From positions 186,001 to 250,000 of the forward strand of contig NZ_PPXQ01000010.1 in the NCBI RefSeq assembly GCF_004798585.1: a DNA stretch of 64,000 bases. The letters run 5' to 3'. Below, piece by piece: positions 45,780 through 54,632 of the stretch. The DNA comes from Massilia sp. Mn16-1_5 (GTDB lineage: Bacteria > Pseudomonadota > Gammaproteobacteria > Burkholderiales > Burkholderiaceae_D). The position numbers were made by a program, and so were the translations under genes. Every line of letters starts with the position of its first letter. Position 1 is the stretch's first letter. A model generated the notes under the pieces. That model was not told the origin of the DNA. It searched no databases and saw only the letters and a list, made by a program, of their open reading frames with translations.

Positions 45780-47174
45780 ATGAAACACAAGATCAAACAT
45801 ATTCACTTCGTCGGCATCGGCGGCAGCGGCATGAGCGGCATCGCCGAAGTGCTGCTCAATCTCGGCTATAAAGTCTCGGGCTCGGACTTGGGCAGCAATG
45901 CGGCAAGCAGCCGCCTGAAGGACCTGGGCGCGCGCGTCTATCTCGGCCACGCCGCCGACAACATCCTCGGCGCCGACGCCGTGGTGACCTCGACCGCCGT
46001 CAACGAAGCCAATCCGGAAGTGATGGCCGCACGCGCCGCGCAGATCCCGGTGGTGCCGCGCGCGATCATGCTGGGCGAACTGATGCGCCTGAAGCGCGGC
46101 ATCGCGATCGCCGGCACCCACGGCAAGACCACGACCACCAGCCTGGTCGCTTCCGTGCTGGCTCAGGGCGGCCTGGATCCGACCTTCGTCATTGGCGGCA
46201 AGCTGAACAGCGCCGGCGCGAATGCGAAACTCGGCACCGGCGACTACATCGTGGCTGAGGCCGACGAGTCGGATGCGTCCTTCCTCAATCTGTCGCCGAT
46301 GATCGAGGTGATCACCAACATCGACGCCGACCACATGGAAACCTACGAACACGACTTCGAGAAGCTGAAGGCCGCGTTCGTGAACTTTACCCATCGCTTG
46401 CCGTTCTACGGCCGCGTGATGCTGTGCATCGACGACAAGCACGTGCGCTCGATCCTGCCGCAGGTCACGAAACCGGTGACGACCTACGGCTTCGCGGAAG
46501 ACGCGCAGGTGCGCGCACTCGATGCCTACGCCGACGGCGTGCACATGCACTTCACCGTACGCCAGCAGGGCTACCCGGACACGAAGTTCGTACTGAACCA
46601 GCCGGGCATGCACAACGTGCTGAACGCCTGCTCGGCGATTGCGATCGCGCGCGAGATCGGCATCGACGATGCCGCGACCGCGCAAGGCCTGCTGGAATTC
46701 CGCGGCGTCGGCCGCCGCTTTACCCGCTACGGCGAAGTCGCCCTGGAGGGCGGCGGCAGCTTCACGCTGGTGGACGACTTCGGCCACCACCCGGTCGAGA
46801 CCGAGGTGACCCTGGCCGCCGCGCGTGCCGCCTACCCGGGCCGGCGCCTGGTGCTGGCGTTCCAGCCGCACCGCTACAGCCGCACGCGCGACCTGTTCGA
46901 GGACTTCGTGAAGGTGCTGAGCGCACCGGACGTGCTGCTGCTGTCGGAAGTGTATCCGGCAGGGGAGGCTCCGATCGTGGCGGCCGACGGCCGCGCCCTG
47001 GCGCGCTCGCTGCGCGCCGGCGGCAAGATCGAACCGATTTTCGTGGAAACGATCGCCGAAATGCCCGCCGCGATCCTCCAGGCAGTCAGGGACGGCGACG
47101 TCGTGCTGACCATGGGAGCGGGCTCGATCAGCGGCGTTCCGCACATCCTGACTACTGAAAAGGCACCATCGTGA
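45780..47174 (+). CDS. murC: UDP-MurNAc:L-alanine ligase
   Basis: A 464-residue Mur ligase. [17 protein letters not shown] is the UDP-binding start, [19 protein letters not shown] the P-loop and [20 protein letters not shown] the C-terminal motif. It attaches the first residue of the stem peptide. Its stop overlaps ddl by four bases (GTGA). Confidence 0.97.
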   Translation: MKHKIKHIHFVGIGGSGMSGIAEVLLNLGYKVSGSDLGSNAASSRLKDLGARVYLGHAADNILGADAVVTSTAVNEANPEVMAARAAQIPVVPRAIMLGELMRLKRGIAIAGTHGKTTTTSLVASVLAQGGLDPTFVIGGKLNSAGANAKLGTGDYIVAEADESDASFLNLSPMIEVITNIDADHMETYEHDFEKLKAAFVNFTHRLPFYGRVMLCIDDKHVRSILPQVTKPVTTYGFAEDAQVRALDAYADGVHMHFTVRQQGYPDTKFVLNQPGMHNVLNACSAIAIAREIGIDDAATAQGLLEFRGVGRRFTRYGEVALEGGGSFTLVDDFGHHPVETEVTLAAARAAYPGRRLVLAFQPHRYSRTRDLFEDFVKVLSAPDVLLLSEVYPAGEAPIVAADGRALARSLRAGGKIEPIFVETIAEMPAAILQAVRDGDVVLTMGAGSISGVPHILTTEKAPS

Positions 47175-48127
47175 GCGACATCATCACCAACTTCGGCAAG
47201 GTCGGCGTCCTGTACGGCGGCCGTTCGGCCGAGCGCGACATTTCCATCATGTCCGGCACCGGCGTGCTGGAGGCATTGAAGAGCCGCGGCATCGACGCGC
47301 ATGGCTTCGACCCGGGCCAGCGAACGCTGGCCGAACTGGCCGCGGAAAAATTCGACTGCGTCTTCATCGCGCTGCACGGCCGCTACGGCGAAGACGGCAG
47401 CCTGCAGGGCGCGCTCGAGCAGCTCGGCATTCCCTACACCGGCAGCGGCGTCATGGCCTCGTCGGTCGGCATGGACAAGATCACGACCAAGATCATCTGG
47501 CTGTCGAAAGGCATCCCGACCCCGCGCTACGCCACCGTCACCCCGGGCGACGATCTCGAAAAGATCGTGGCCGAACTGGGCCTGCCGTTGATCGTCAAAC
47601 CGCCGCTCGAAGGCTCGACCATCGGCATCACCAAGGTGGAGAAGGCCGAGGAGTTCGAGGCGGCCGTGGCGCTGGCCGCCGGCTTCGACGAAGTGATCCT
47701 GGCCGAGGAATTCGTCACCGGCCGCGAGTTCACGGTCGCCGTGCTCGGCACCGGCAAGGATGCGCGCGCGCTGCCGATCGTCGAGATCGTGGCTCCGCAG
47801 GGCAACTACGACTACCAGAACAAGTACTTCACGGACGACACCCAGTACCACTGCCCGGCGGACCTGCCGGCGGACCTGACTGCGGAAATCCAGAAGCACG
47901 CCGTCGACGCCTACCGCGCGCTCGGCTGCGAAGGCTGGGCCCGGGTCGACGTGCTGGTGCGCGAGAGCGACATGCGGCCATTCCTGCTGGAGGTGAATAC
48001 CTCGCCGGGCATGACCGGCCACTCGCTGGTGCCGATGGCGGCGCGCGCGGTCGGCCTCAGCTACGAAGACCTGTGCGTCGAGATCCTGCGTTCGGCGCGC
48101 TGCAAGATGGTAAAGGCACAAGGCTAA
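47171..48127 (+). CDS. ddl: D-alanine:D-alanine ligase
   Basis: A 318-residue ATP-grasp enzyme with a GTG start overlapping mur[48 protein letters not shown] and [17 protein letters not shown] are the Ddl motifs for D-Ala, ATP and Mg2+. It supplies D-Ala-D-Ala to MurF. Position between murC and ftsQ matches ddlB in other Gram-negatives. Confidence 0.97.
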   Translation: MSDIITNFGKVGVLYGGRSAERDISIMSGTGVLEALKSRGIDAHGFDPGQRTLAELAAEKFDCVFIALHGRYGEDGSLQGALEQLGIPYTGSGVMASSVGMDKITTKIIWLSKGIPTPRYATVTPGDDLEKIVAELGLPLIVKPPLEGSTIGITKVEKAEEFEAAVALAAGFDEVILAEEFVTGREFTVAVLGTGKDARALPIVEIVAPQGNYDYQNKYFTDDTQYHCPADLPADLTAEIQKHAVDAYRALGCEGWARVDVLVRESDMRPFLLEVNTSPGMTGHSLVPMAARAVGLSYEDLCVEILRSARCKMVKAQG

Positions 48128-48131
48128 AAGA

Positions 48132-48959
48132 ATGTGGCATGACGTACGCGCCCTGAACGCCACCGCCAGCACGCTGCTGGCGGCGACGCTGCTCGCCGGT
48201 ATCGCGAGCGGCGTGTGGTGGCTGTCGCAGCGGCCGATGTTCACGCTGCGCCAGGTGCGCATCGAGAGCCTGTACAAGATCGACCTGAAACACGTGAACG
48301 AACTGACGGTACGCAACAGCGTCCTCGGCAAGCTGCGCGGGAATTTCTTCACCACGGACCTGGACCAGGTCCGCACGACTTTCGAGGCGGTGCCATGGGT
48401 TCGCCGCGCAACGGTGCGCCGCGAGTGGCCGGATGGCCTGATCGTCGAAGTGGAAGAGCACGAGGCGCTCGGTACCTGGGGCGAAGGACGCCTGCTGTCG
48501 GTGAAGGGCGACGTCTTCACCGCCAACCTCGCGGAGGCCGACGACGACCACGAACTGCCGGCCTTCTACGGCCCGGCCGGCAGCGAAAAGGACGTGCTGG
48601 CGCGCTTTTCCGAGCTGCGCTCGTGGTTCGCGCCAGTGAAACTGGTGCCGCAGGAACTGGCGCTGTCCTCGCGTTATGCCTGGACCGTCAAGCTGGACAA
48701 CGGCATGAGCGTGGAGCTCGGCCGCGAGCAGGACAAGAACACCGTCAAGGCGCGCGTGCAGCGCCTGGTCGGGGTCTACCCGCAGCTGGTCGCCCGGCTG
48801 CAGGAAGGCCGCATCGATACGATCGACATGCGCTACCCGAACGGGCTGGCGCTGTCTTCCGCGGCCCTGACTGTGCCGACGGATGCCAACAAGCCTGTAA
48901 AGGCCGCGGCAAAGAAGAAAACAAAAACTCCGACTAACAAGCCAACAAAGCAAATCTAA
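48132..48959 (+). CDS. ftsQ: Cell division protein FtsQ
   Basis: A 275-residue bitopic protein: one helix (about 12-33), then the POTRA domain (MFTLRQVRIESLYKIDLKHV...) and a beta domain with RKWPDGL-like VRREWPDGLIVEVEEHEALGTWG. The C-terminal 30 residues are Lys/Thr-rich (AAAKKKTKTPTNKPTK), an unstructured basic tail. FtsQ links early and late divisome proteins through FtsB and FtsL. It is four bases after ddl and 11 before ftsA. Confidence 0.94.
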   Translation: MWHDVRALNATASTLLAATLLAGIASGVWWLSQRPMFTLRQVRIESLYKIDLKHVNELTVRNSVLGKLRGNFFTTDLDQVRTTFEAVPWVRRATVRREWPDGLIVEVEEHEALGTWGEGRLLSVKGDVFTANLAEADDDHELPAFYGPAGSEKDVLARFSELRSWFAPVKLVPQELALSSRYAWTVKLDNGMSVELGREQDKNTVKARVQRLVGVYPQLVARLQEGRIDTIDMRYPNGLALSSAALTVPTDANKPVKAAAKKKTKTPTNKPTKQI

Positions 48960-48970
48960 GCAGGCGAGCA

Positions 48971-50203
48971 ATGACAAAAGACGCGAAAAACCTGATCGTC
49001 GGCCTCGACATCGGCACCTCGAAGGTGGTGGCGGTCGTGGCCGAGGTGATGTCCGACGGACGCCACGAGGTCATCGGCCTCGGTCAGCACGAGTCGAAAG
49101 GATTGAAGAAGGGCGTCGTGGTCAATATCGAGGCCACGGTCGAATCGATCCAGCGCGCGCTCGAAGAGGCCGAGCTGATGGCCGACTGCAAGATCCGCAA
49201 TGTCTACGCCGGCATCGCCGGCAGCCATATCCGCTCCTTCAACTCGAGCGGCATGGTGGCGATCAAGGACAAGGAAGTCACGCCGACCGACGTCGCGCGC
49301 GTGATCGAGACGGCCAAGGCGGTCAACATCCCGACCGACCAGCAGCTGCTGCATACGGTGCCGCAGGAATTCATCGTCGACAACCAGGAAGACGTGCGCG
49401 AGCCGATCGGCATGAGCGGCATCCGCCTGGAAGTGCGCGTGCACATCGTGACCGGCGCGGTGTCGGCGGTGCAGAACATCGTCAAGTGCGTGCGCCGCTG
49501 CGGCCTGGAAGTGTCGGACCTGATCCTGCAGCCGATGGCCTCGGCCGACGCGGTGCTGACCAACGACGAGAAGGAACTCGGCGTGGTCATCATCGACATC
49601 GGCGGCGGCACCACCGACATCGCCGTCTTCAGCGACGGCGCGATCCGCCATACCGCCGTGATCCCGATCGCCGGCGACCAGATCACCAGCGACATCGCGA
49701 TGGCGCTGCGTACGCCGACCGGCGAGGCCGAGGAAATCAAGCTGCGCTACGGCGTGGCCAAGCAGGTGCTGGCCGATCCGGGCGAGACGCTGGAAGTGCC
49801 GGGCCTGGGCGACCGCGGTCCGCGCGCGCTGTCGCGCCAGGCGCTGGCCGCCGTCATCGAGCCGCGCGTGGAAGAGCTGTTCGCGATGGTGCACCAGGTG
49901 GTGCGCGAGTCCGGCTACGAGGGCGTGCTCTCGTCGGGCGTCGTGCTCACCGGGGGCACCTCGATGATGCCCGGGATGATCGAGATGGCCGAAGACATGT
50001 TCCTGAAGCCGACGCGCCTCGGCACGCCGGACTACCGCGGCCAGCTCGCGGACGTGGTGCGCAGCCCGCGCTACGCGACGGTATTGGGTCTGTTGTTGGA
50101 AGCGAAAAAACAGTATTTGCGGGGCTATACCGTGACGCGACAGGATAGCTCGGTAAAGGCGGTGTGGCAGCGCATGAAGGAATGGTTCTTGGGGAATTTC
50201 TGA
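48971..50203 (+). CDS. ftsA: Cell division protein FtsA
   Basis: A 410-residue actin-fold ATPase. IVGLDIGTSKVVAVVAEV is phosphate loop 1, VIIDIGGGTTDIAVFSDG phosphate loop 2 and GVVLTGGTSMMPGMIEMAED the adenosine motif. The end (VKAVWQRMKEWFLGNF) is the amphipathic membrane-targeting helix. FtsA tethers FtsZ filaments to the membrane. A 147-base gap with a possible promoter separates it from ftsZ. Confidence 0.97.
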   Translation: MTKDAKNLIVGLDIGTSKVVAVVAEVMSDGRHEVIGLGQHESKGLKKGVVVNIEATVESIQRALEEAELMADCKIRNVYAGIAGSHIRSFNSSGMVAIKDKEVTPTDVARVIETAKAVNIPTDQQLLHTVPQEFIVDNQEDVREPIGMSGIRLEVRVHIVTGAVSAVQNIVKCVRRCGLEVSDLILQPMASADAVLTNDEKELGVVIIDIGGGTTDIAVFSDGAIRHTAVIPIAGDQITSDIAMALRTPTGEAEEIKLRYGVAKQVLADPGETLEVPGLGDRGPRALSRQALAAVIEPRVEELFAMVHQVVRESGYEGVLSSGVVLTGGTSMMPGMIEMAEDMFLKPTRLGTPDYRGQLADVVRSPRYATVLGLLLEAKKQYLRGYTVTRQDSSVKAVWQRMKEWFLGNF

Positions 50204-50259
50204 GCAGTAACGAGCGTGACAAAGAAGCGTCTTTGATTCGATACAAAACACATATTTTT

Positions 50260-50265
50260 TATAAT
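50260..50265 (+). promoter_or_regulatory. Possible ftsZ-proximal promoter (-10)
   Basis: A perfect TATAAT lies 85 bases before the ftsZ start in an AT-rich stretch. No -35 at ideal spacing is clear (TTGATT at 50233 is 21 bases away), so the promoter is tentative. Extra ftsZ promoters near ftsA are common in the dcw cluster. Confidence 0.45.
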
Positions 50266-50350
50266 ACTTAGCAGTATCCATGCGCTAGGCCTGATACCCT
50301 TATGAGGTTTGGTGCATGGATATGGCACTTTGAAAATTAGGAGTCTCATC

Positions 50351-51550
50351 ATGGAGTTCGATATGGTCGATAACGCAGCACTGGGAACGGTGATCAAGGT
50401 CGTCGGCGTGGGTGGTGCAGGCGGTAACGCCGTGCAGCACATGATCAACAAAGGTGTCTCGGGTGTCGAGTTCATCGCCGCCAATACCGATGCCCAGGCG
50501 CTTGCCGTCTCGAGCGCGAACAACATCATCCAGATCGGCGAGTCCGGCCTGGGCGCCGGCATGCGTCCGGAAGTCGGCCGCCAGCTGGCCGAGCAGACCC
50601 GCTCGCGCATCGAAGATTCGCTGCGCGGCGCGCACATGGTCTTCATCGCTGCCGGCATGGGCGGCGGCACCGGTACCGGCGCCGCGCCGATCGTGGCCGA
50701 AGTGGCCAAGACCATGGGCGCACTGACGGTGGCCGTGGTCTCGAAGCCGTTCTCCTACGAAGGCCAGAAGTGCATGGACGTGGCCGAAGCCGGCCTGGAA
50801 GAGCTGTCGAAGCATGTCGACTCGCTGATCATCATCCTCAACGAAAAGCTGGAAGAGATCTACGAAGACGAATCGATGCTGGACTGGATGAAGCATGCCG
50901 ACGACGTGCTGAACAACGCCGTTGCCGGTATCGCCGAGATCATCAACGTGCCGGGCCACATCAACGTCGACTTCAACGACGTGAAGACCATCATGAGCGA
51001 GCAGGGCAAGGCCATGATGGGCACCGCCACCGCTTCGGGCGTGGACCGCGCGCGCATCGCCGCCGAGCAGGCCGTCGCTTCGCCGCTGCTGGACGGTATC
51101 GACCTGTCGGGCGCCAAGGGCGTGCTGGTCAACGTGACCGCATCGCGTGGCCTGAAGGGTAAGGAGATCAAGGAAGTCATGGCCGCCGTGCGCGCCTTCG
51201 CCGCACCGGATGCGTCGATCGCACAAGGCATCGCCTACGACGACGCGATGGGCGACGAGATCCGCGTGACCGTGGTCGCGACCGGCCTGGGCAAAGCCAA
51301 GAAGATGCAGCTGGTGCAACCGCAGCCGCAGCAAGTGCTGCGCACCGGTACCTACAACGCGCCGATGATGGGCGGCGCCTTGCCGACTGGCGGCGTGACC
51401 ATGGGCCACGCATCGACCGGTGGCGACGCGGGCATGAAGCAGCCGGCCGTGTGGCGCCGCGAGCAGGCATCGGAGCAGGTGCAGGCGATGCAGCGCAACG
51501 GGGTCGAGACCTACGACATTCCGGCCTTCCTGCGCAAGCAAGCCGACTAA
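50351..51550 (+). CDS. ftsZ: Cell division GTPase FtsZ
   Basis: ATG 50351 with AGGAG seven bases before; the open frame from 50309 lacks a suitable start context. The 399-residue protein has the tubulin fold: VVGVGGAGGNAVQHM, the signature MGGGTGTGAAP, and NVDFNDVKTIM in the T7 loop. A linker of about 70 residues leads to the C-terminal peptide ETYDIPAFLRKQAD, which binds FtsA and other partners. It forms the Z ring and is the last gene of the operon. Confidence 0.98.
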   Translation: MEFDMVDNAALGTVIKVVGVGGAGGNAVQHMINKGVSGVEFIAANTDAQALAVSSANNIIQIGESGLGAGMRPEVGRQLAEQTRSRIEDSLRGAHMVFIAAGMGGGTGTGAAPIVAEVAKTMGALTVAVVSKPFSYEGQKCMDVAEAGLEELSKHVDSLIIILNEKLEEIYEDESMLDWMKHADDVLNNAVAGIAEIINVPGHINVDFNDVKTIMSEQGKAMMGTATASGVDRARIAAEQAVASPLLDGIDLSGAKGVLVNVTASRGLKGKEIKEVMAAVRAFAAPDASIAQGIAYDDAMGDEIRVTVVATGLGKAKKMQLVQPQPQQVLRTGTYNAPMMGGALPTGGVTMGHASTGGDAGMKQPAVWRREQASEQVQAMQRNGVETYDIPAFLRKQAD

Positions 51551-51570
51551 GCTTTTATAAAGCTCAATCG

Positions 51571-51613
51571 AAAACCGGGATCGGAGCTTGCGCTCCGGTC
51601 CCGGTTTTTTTTT
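51571..51613 (+). terminator. Terminator of the dcw operon
   Basis: AAACCGGGATCGGAGC pairs with GCTCCGGTCCCGGTTT (one G-T pair) over a four-base loop, followed by nine T in total. It lies about 20 bases after ftsZ and runs straight into a REP-like repeat. Confidence 0.93.
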
Positions 51614-51697
51614 GTAGGGTGGGCGCCCCGTGCCCACCAAAATTACGCGGATCGTTGGCTGCTCAACCTGTCGGTGGGCACGGGGCGCCCACCCTAC
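51614..51697. repeat. REP-like inverted repeat pair D
   Basis: Two perfect 25-base reverse-complement arms (51614-51638 and 51673-51697) separated by 34 bases. Each reads GTAGGG, then TGGGCGCCCCGTGCCCA. The outer GTAGGG/CCCTAC ends match the other REP-like units; the cores differ. The element fills the whole gap between the ftsZ terminator and the stop codon of the next gene. Confidence 0.9.
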
Positions 51698-51700
51698 GAC

Positions 51701-52162
51701 TTACATCCCCGGCGGCGGCACTTCGGGAATCTGGGTATGCAGGCTGACGTTCAGCATATTCCACCCCCTGATCGCCGCGATCGCATAGCCCAGCTGAACA
51801 ATCTCGTCCTCGCTGAAGTGTTCGCGCACTTCAGCGAAGTCGGCATCCGTCGGCGTCGTGCGGGGAATTGCGTTCACGGCTTCGGCCCAGCGCAAGGCCG
51901 CCTTTTCGCGCGCGCTGAAGAAGGGCGCTTCGCGCCAGCCGGCCACCGCGTTCAGGTGGCGCAGGTCCATCTCCTGCTTGATGAGGTCGCGCCAGTGCAT
52001 GTCGATGCACAGGCCGCAGCCGTTGATCTGCGAGACGCGCAGGTTGAGCAGTTCGACGAGGCGCGGACCGAGCGAGCTTTCCTTGGCGCTGCCGGAGAGG
52101 GCGATCATGGCCTGGCGGCTGGCCCGGGCGTGGGCGAAGAGGTTGATGCGTGCGTGCGACAT
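51701..52162 (-). CDS. Carboxymuconolactone decarboxylase / AhpD-family protein
   Basis: A 153-residue AhpD-fold protein. The active-site motif is CGLCIDMH (Cys49, Cys52, His56); ALRWAEAVNAIP and the end helix QLGYAIAAIRGWNMLNVSL are conserved in the group. It likely has thiol-based peroxidase or disulfide activity. Members are regularly paired with ECF41 sigma factors, and the sigma gene is directly upstream here with a matching promoter between. The 3' end abuts a REP-like repeat. Confidence 0.92.
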   Translation of the reverse strand: MSHARINLFAHARASRQAMIALSGSAKESSLGPRLVELLNLRVSQINGCGLCIDMHWRDLIKQEMDLRHLNAVAGWREAPFFSAREKAALRWAEAVNAIPRTTPTDADFAEVREHFSEDEIVQLGYAIAAIRGWNMLNVSLHTQIPEVPPPGM

Positions 52163-52215
52163 GATGTGTCCTTTCAGGTGATGAGGGGCGCACTGTGCGT
52201 CCCCGATACCATCAA

Positions 52216-52242
52216 GACGCTGCGGCCTTCAGGCCTGTGACA
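52216..52242 (-). promoter_or_regulatory. ECF41-type promoter of the AhpD-family gene
   Basis: On the minus strand, TGTCACA (-35, 52242-52236), 16 bases, CGTC (-10, 52219-52216). Elements and spacing are identical to the promoter before the sigma gene. The -35 overlaps the last codons and stop of the sigma factor gene. The start codon lies 54 bases after the -10. Confidence 0.8.
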
Positions 52243-53125
52243 GCTCCCGCGGTAGACCGAGCAATTTGTCGGGATTGCGGATCACGAAGGCGGCCACGAT
52301 GCGGCCCTCGTCGACGATGAAGGCGTGGGCCGACTCCAGCTTGCCCTCGACATAGCGCAGCAATCCCGGCTCGCCGTTGACGCGGGCCTGGCGGTAGGCG
52401 ACGCGCCCCGGGAAGGCGTGTTCGAGCGACCAGTACACGCCCGCGACGCGGCCGGCGCCGTGCAGCACGCGCAGGAAGGACTTGGCCTTGCCGCCGCCGT
52501 CGGACACCAGGCTGACCTCGTCGGCCATGAGTGCCTTCATCGCGGTGCGGTCGCCGCTGGCTGCGGCCTGCATGAAACGGCCGAGCAGGGCGCGATGGGT
52601 CTCGGGTTCAACGGCAAAGCGCGGCTGCTCTGCGCGCACCCGTTCCTGCGCGCGGTGTACCAGCTGGCGGCAGGCCGCCTGGGTCTTGTCGAGCATGGCG
52701 GCGATGTCGGCGTAGTCCTGGTCGAACACCTGGCGCAACAGGAAGGCGGCGCGCTCTTCCGGCGCCAGGCGCTCCAGAACCCACATGAAGGCGACCGAGA
52801 CGTCGCTCGACAGTTCGGCCAGGGTTTCCGGCGTGCGTTCGTCGAGCTCGACCAGGGGCTCGGGCAGCCACCAGCCGATATAGGCTTCGCGCTCGGCCTT
52901 GCGGCTGCGCAGGCGGTCGATCGCCAGGCGCGTCGCGATCGTGACCAGCCAGGCCTCGGGCGTCTGCACGCTGTCGTGCGCACTGGCGTGCCAGCGCAGC
53001 CAGGCATCCTGGACCACGTCGTCGGCATCGGCGCGGGTGCCGAGCATGCGGTAGGCGATCGCGAACAGGCGCGGGCGCACGGCGGCGAAGCTGGCCTCGC
53101 TGTCGTGCGGGATGGAATGGGTCAT
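52229..53125 (-). CDS. ECF41-family sigma factor with fused SnoaL-like domain
   Basis: ATG 53125 gives 298 residues. Region 2 (LFAIAYRMLGTRADADDVVQDAWLRW and WLVTIATRLAIDRLRSRKA) and region 4 (LAPEERAAFLLRQVFDQDYADIA) are followed by a SnoaL-like domain of about 115 residues. That domain has the two ECF41 signature motifs DGGGK (209-213) and NPDKL (284-288), which in studied members tune sigma activity in place of an anti-sigma factor. No anti-sigma gene is adjacent, as expected. An ECF41-type promoter lies 35 bases upstream, so it probably activates its own transcription. Confidence 0.95.
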   Translation of the reverse strand: MTHSIPHDSEASFAAVRPRLFAIAYRMLGTRADADDVVQDAWLRWHASAHDSVQTPEAWLVTIATRLAIDRLRSRKAEREAYIGWWLPEPLVELDERTPETLAELSSDVSVAFMWVLERLAPEERAAFLLRQVFDQDYADIAAMLDKTQAACRQLVHRAQERVRAEQPRFAVEPETHRALLGRFMQAAASGDRTAMKALMADEVSLVSDGGGKAKSFLRVLHGAGRVAGVYWSLEHAFPGRVAYRQARVNGEPGLLRYVEGKLESAHAFIVDEGRIVAAFVIRNPDKLLGLPRELSQA

Positions 53126-53159
53126 GGCGGCTCCTCGGAGTACAGGGTAACGCCGACAA

Positions 53160-53186
53160 GACGTGCCTGTCATCGCTCCTGTGACA
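53160..53186 (-). promoter_or_regulatory. ECF41-type promoter of the sigma factor gene
   Basis: On the minus strand, TGTCACA (-35, 53186-53180), 16 bases, CGTC (-10, 53163-53160). It fits the known ECF41 target motif and is 35 bases before the start codon. The -35 also lies inside an inverted repeat (ATCGCTCCTG/CAGGAGCGAT) at 53172-53194. Confidence 0.85.
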
Positions 53187-53214
53187 GGAGCGATGTTACC
53201 GGGCCGCCGCCGCT

Positions 53215-54498
53215 TCAGCGGCAGCTGACGTGGCGCAGCAGCAGGCGTTCGATCGCGTTCAGCAGGCCATAGGTCGGCGCGAAGTCGGCGAACAGGGGGG
53301 CGTTGTCCGGCGCCGGGCCGCGCGTCCTGGCGCGGATCTGGTCGAAGATTTCGCCGAAGCTGCGCATGCCGTCGATCAGGCCCAGCACCTGGCCGCTGTA
53401 GCGGCCGGCGTCGACCGCCGCGCTCATGCCGAGGTGCGGGTGGCGCAGCAGGGTCGGCTGGCCGTTCTTCGGCGCGAACATCTGTTCCAGGCCGCGCGGG
53501 TCGAGCGGCTCGTGGAAATAGAAGGGGATGTAATCGGCGTCGCCGTAGGGCGCCTTCGACTGCGGGCCGCGAGTCAGGTACATGTTGTGGCGCGTGATGT
53601 CGCCCATCAGCAGTTCCGACATCGCGTGGCGCGCCCGTTCGCTCATCGCCGGCAGCCGCGCGCGCAGGCGCTGCGCCTCCAGTCCCAGCGTCAGTTCGGG
53701 CAGGTAGGGGTAGCGGCCGCGCCCGATATCCGACAGTTCGATCGTGAAGCCGTGCGTGTCGCCGAGCCAGGCGTGGATCTCTTCGATCGTGTAGGCGCGG
53801 TCCTGGCTGTGCAGCAGCGAATCGAAGATGCCGGCGTCGGTGTCATTGTCGTTGTATAGGTCGCCCGCGCGGCGATACCAGTTCCCGGCCGGCATGGCCT
53901 GCAGTACTTCCTTGGCCTGGGCGATCTTCTCGGCTTCGGCGCAGCCCTGGTTGGACAGGCGCAGCAGCTGCTGCATGTGATAGATGCCGGTGCGGCCGAT
54001 GGCGCCGTAGACCATCAGGGCGATCGCGCCATGCGGGGCCAGCACGCTTGTCAAGGCGCGCAGGCCGGCGTCCGGATCGGCCAGGTGGTGCAGCACGCCG
54101 CAGCAGTTGATGTAGTCGAAGCGGCCCAGGTCCAGCTGGGGGATGTTCAGGATCGAATCCTGGACCCAGCGGATGTTGCCCAGCTTGCGGATCCGGGCGC
54201 GCTGCTGCGCCAGCTCGATACTGGCCGCGCTGAGGTCGAGGTGCACGATTTCGGCGTTCGTCGCGCGCAGCTGCTCGGCCAGGAAGATCGTCGCGTCGCC
54301 CGTGCCGCCGCCCGCCACCAGCACGCGAAAGCCATCCTTGAAGGTCTGCTTGCCGGCGAAGCAGTAGTGGTTGATCATCGGCAGGTCTTCCAGCCAGGTG
54401 CGCTGCAGGCGTTTGTGTTCGTCGAGCGGATTGACAGGCGGGTAGGGCAGGTGTTCGTACTGTGCCTTCACATCAGGAAGGTAGTTTTCGTGAGTCAT
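53215..54498 (-). CDS. SAM-dependent methyltransferase (two-domain)
   Basis: ATG 54498 gives 427 residues. After an N-terminal stretch with YEHLPYPPVNPLDEHKRL (about 14-31), the methyltransferase domain has SAM motif I VLVAGGGTGDATIFLAEQL, the acidic strand-2 end VHLDLS and CCGVLHHLADPDAGLRAL. The C-terminal 150 residues (PFYFHEPLDPRGLEQMF...) form a second domain of unknown role. No clear ribosome site precedes the ATG. The substrate is unknown. It is divergent from the peroxiredoxin gene. Confidence 0.87.
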   Translation of the reverse strand: MTHENYLPDVKAQYEHLPYPPVNPLDEHKRLQRTWLEDLPMINHYCFAGKQTFKDGFRVLVAGGGTGDATIFLAEQLRATNAEIVHLDLSAASIELAQQRARIRKLGNIRWVQDSILNIPQLDLGRFDYINCCGVLHHLADPDAGLRALTSVLAPHGAIALMVYGAIGRTGIYHMQQLLRLSNQGCAEAEKIAQAKEVLQAMPAGNWYRRAGDLYNDNDTDAGIFDSLLHSQDRAYTIEEIHAWLGDTHGFTIELSDIGRGRYPYLPELTLGLEAQRLRARLPAMSERARHAMSELLMGDITRHNMYLTRGPQSKAPYGDADYIPFYFHEPLDPRGLEQMFAPKNGQPTLLRHPHLGMSAAVDAGRYSGQVLGLIDGMRSFGEIFDQIRARTRGPAPDNAPLFADFAPTYGLLNAIERLLLRHVSCR

Positions 54499-54632
54499 CT
54501 GGAAGCGGGGCAATGAGGTGCCCGCCATCTTGCAAGCAAACCAGCAATAAAGCAAGATCGGGCAGGGCACCAGCAGGAATGCTGCATTTCCGGCATACTT
54601 GAGGTTTTGGCACCATCACATCAAGGAATCCC

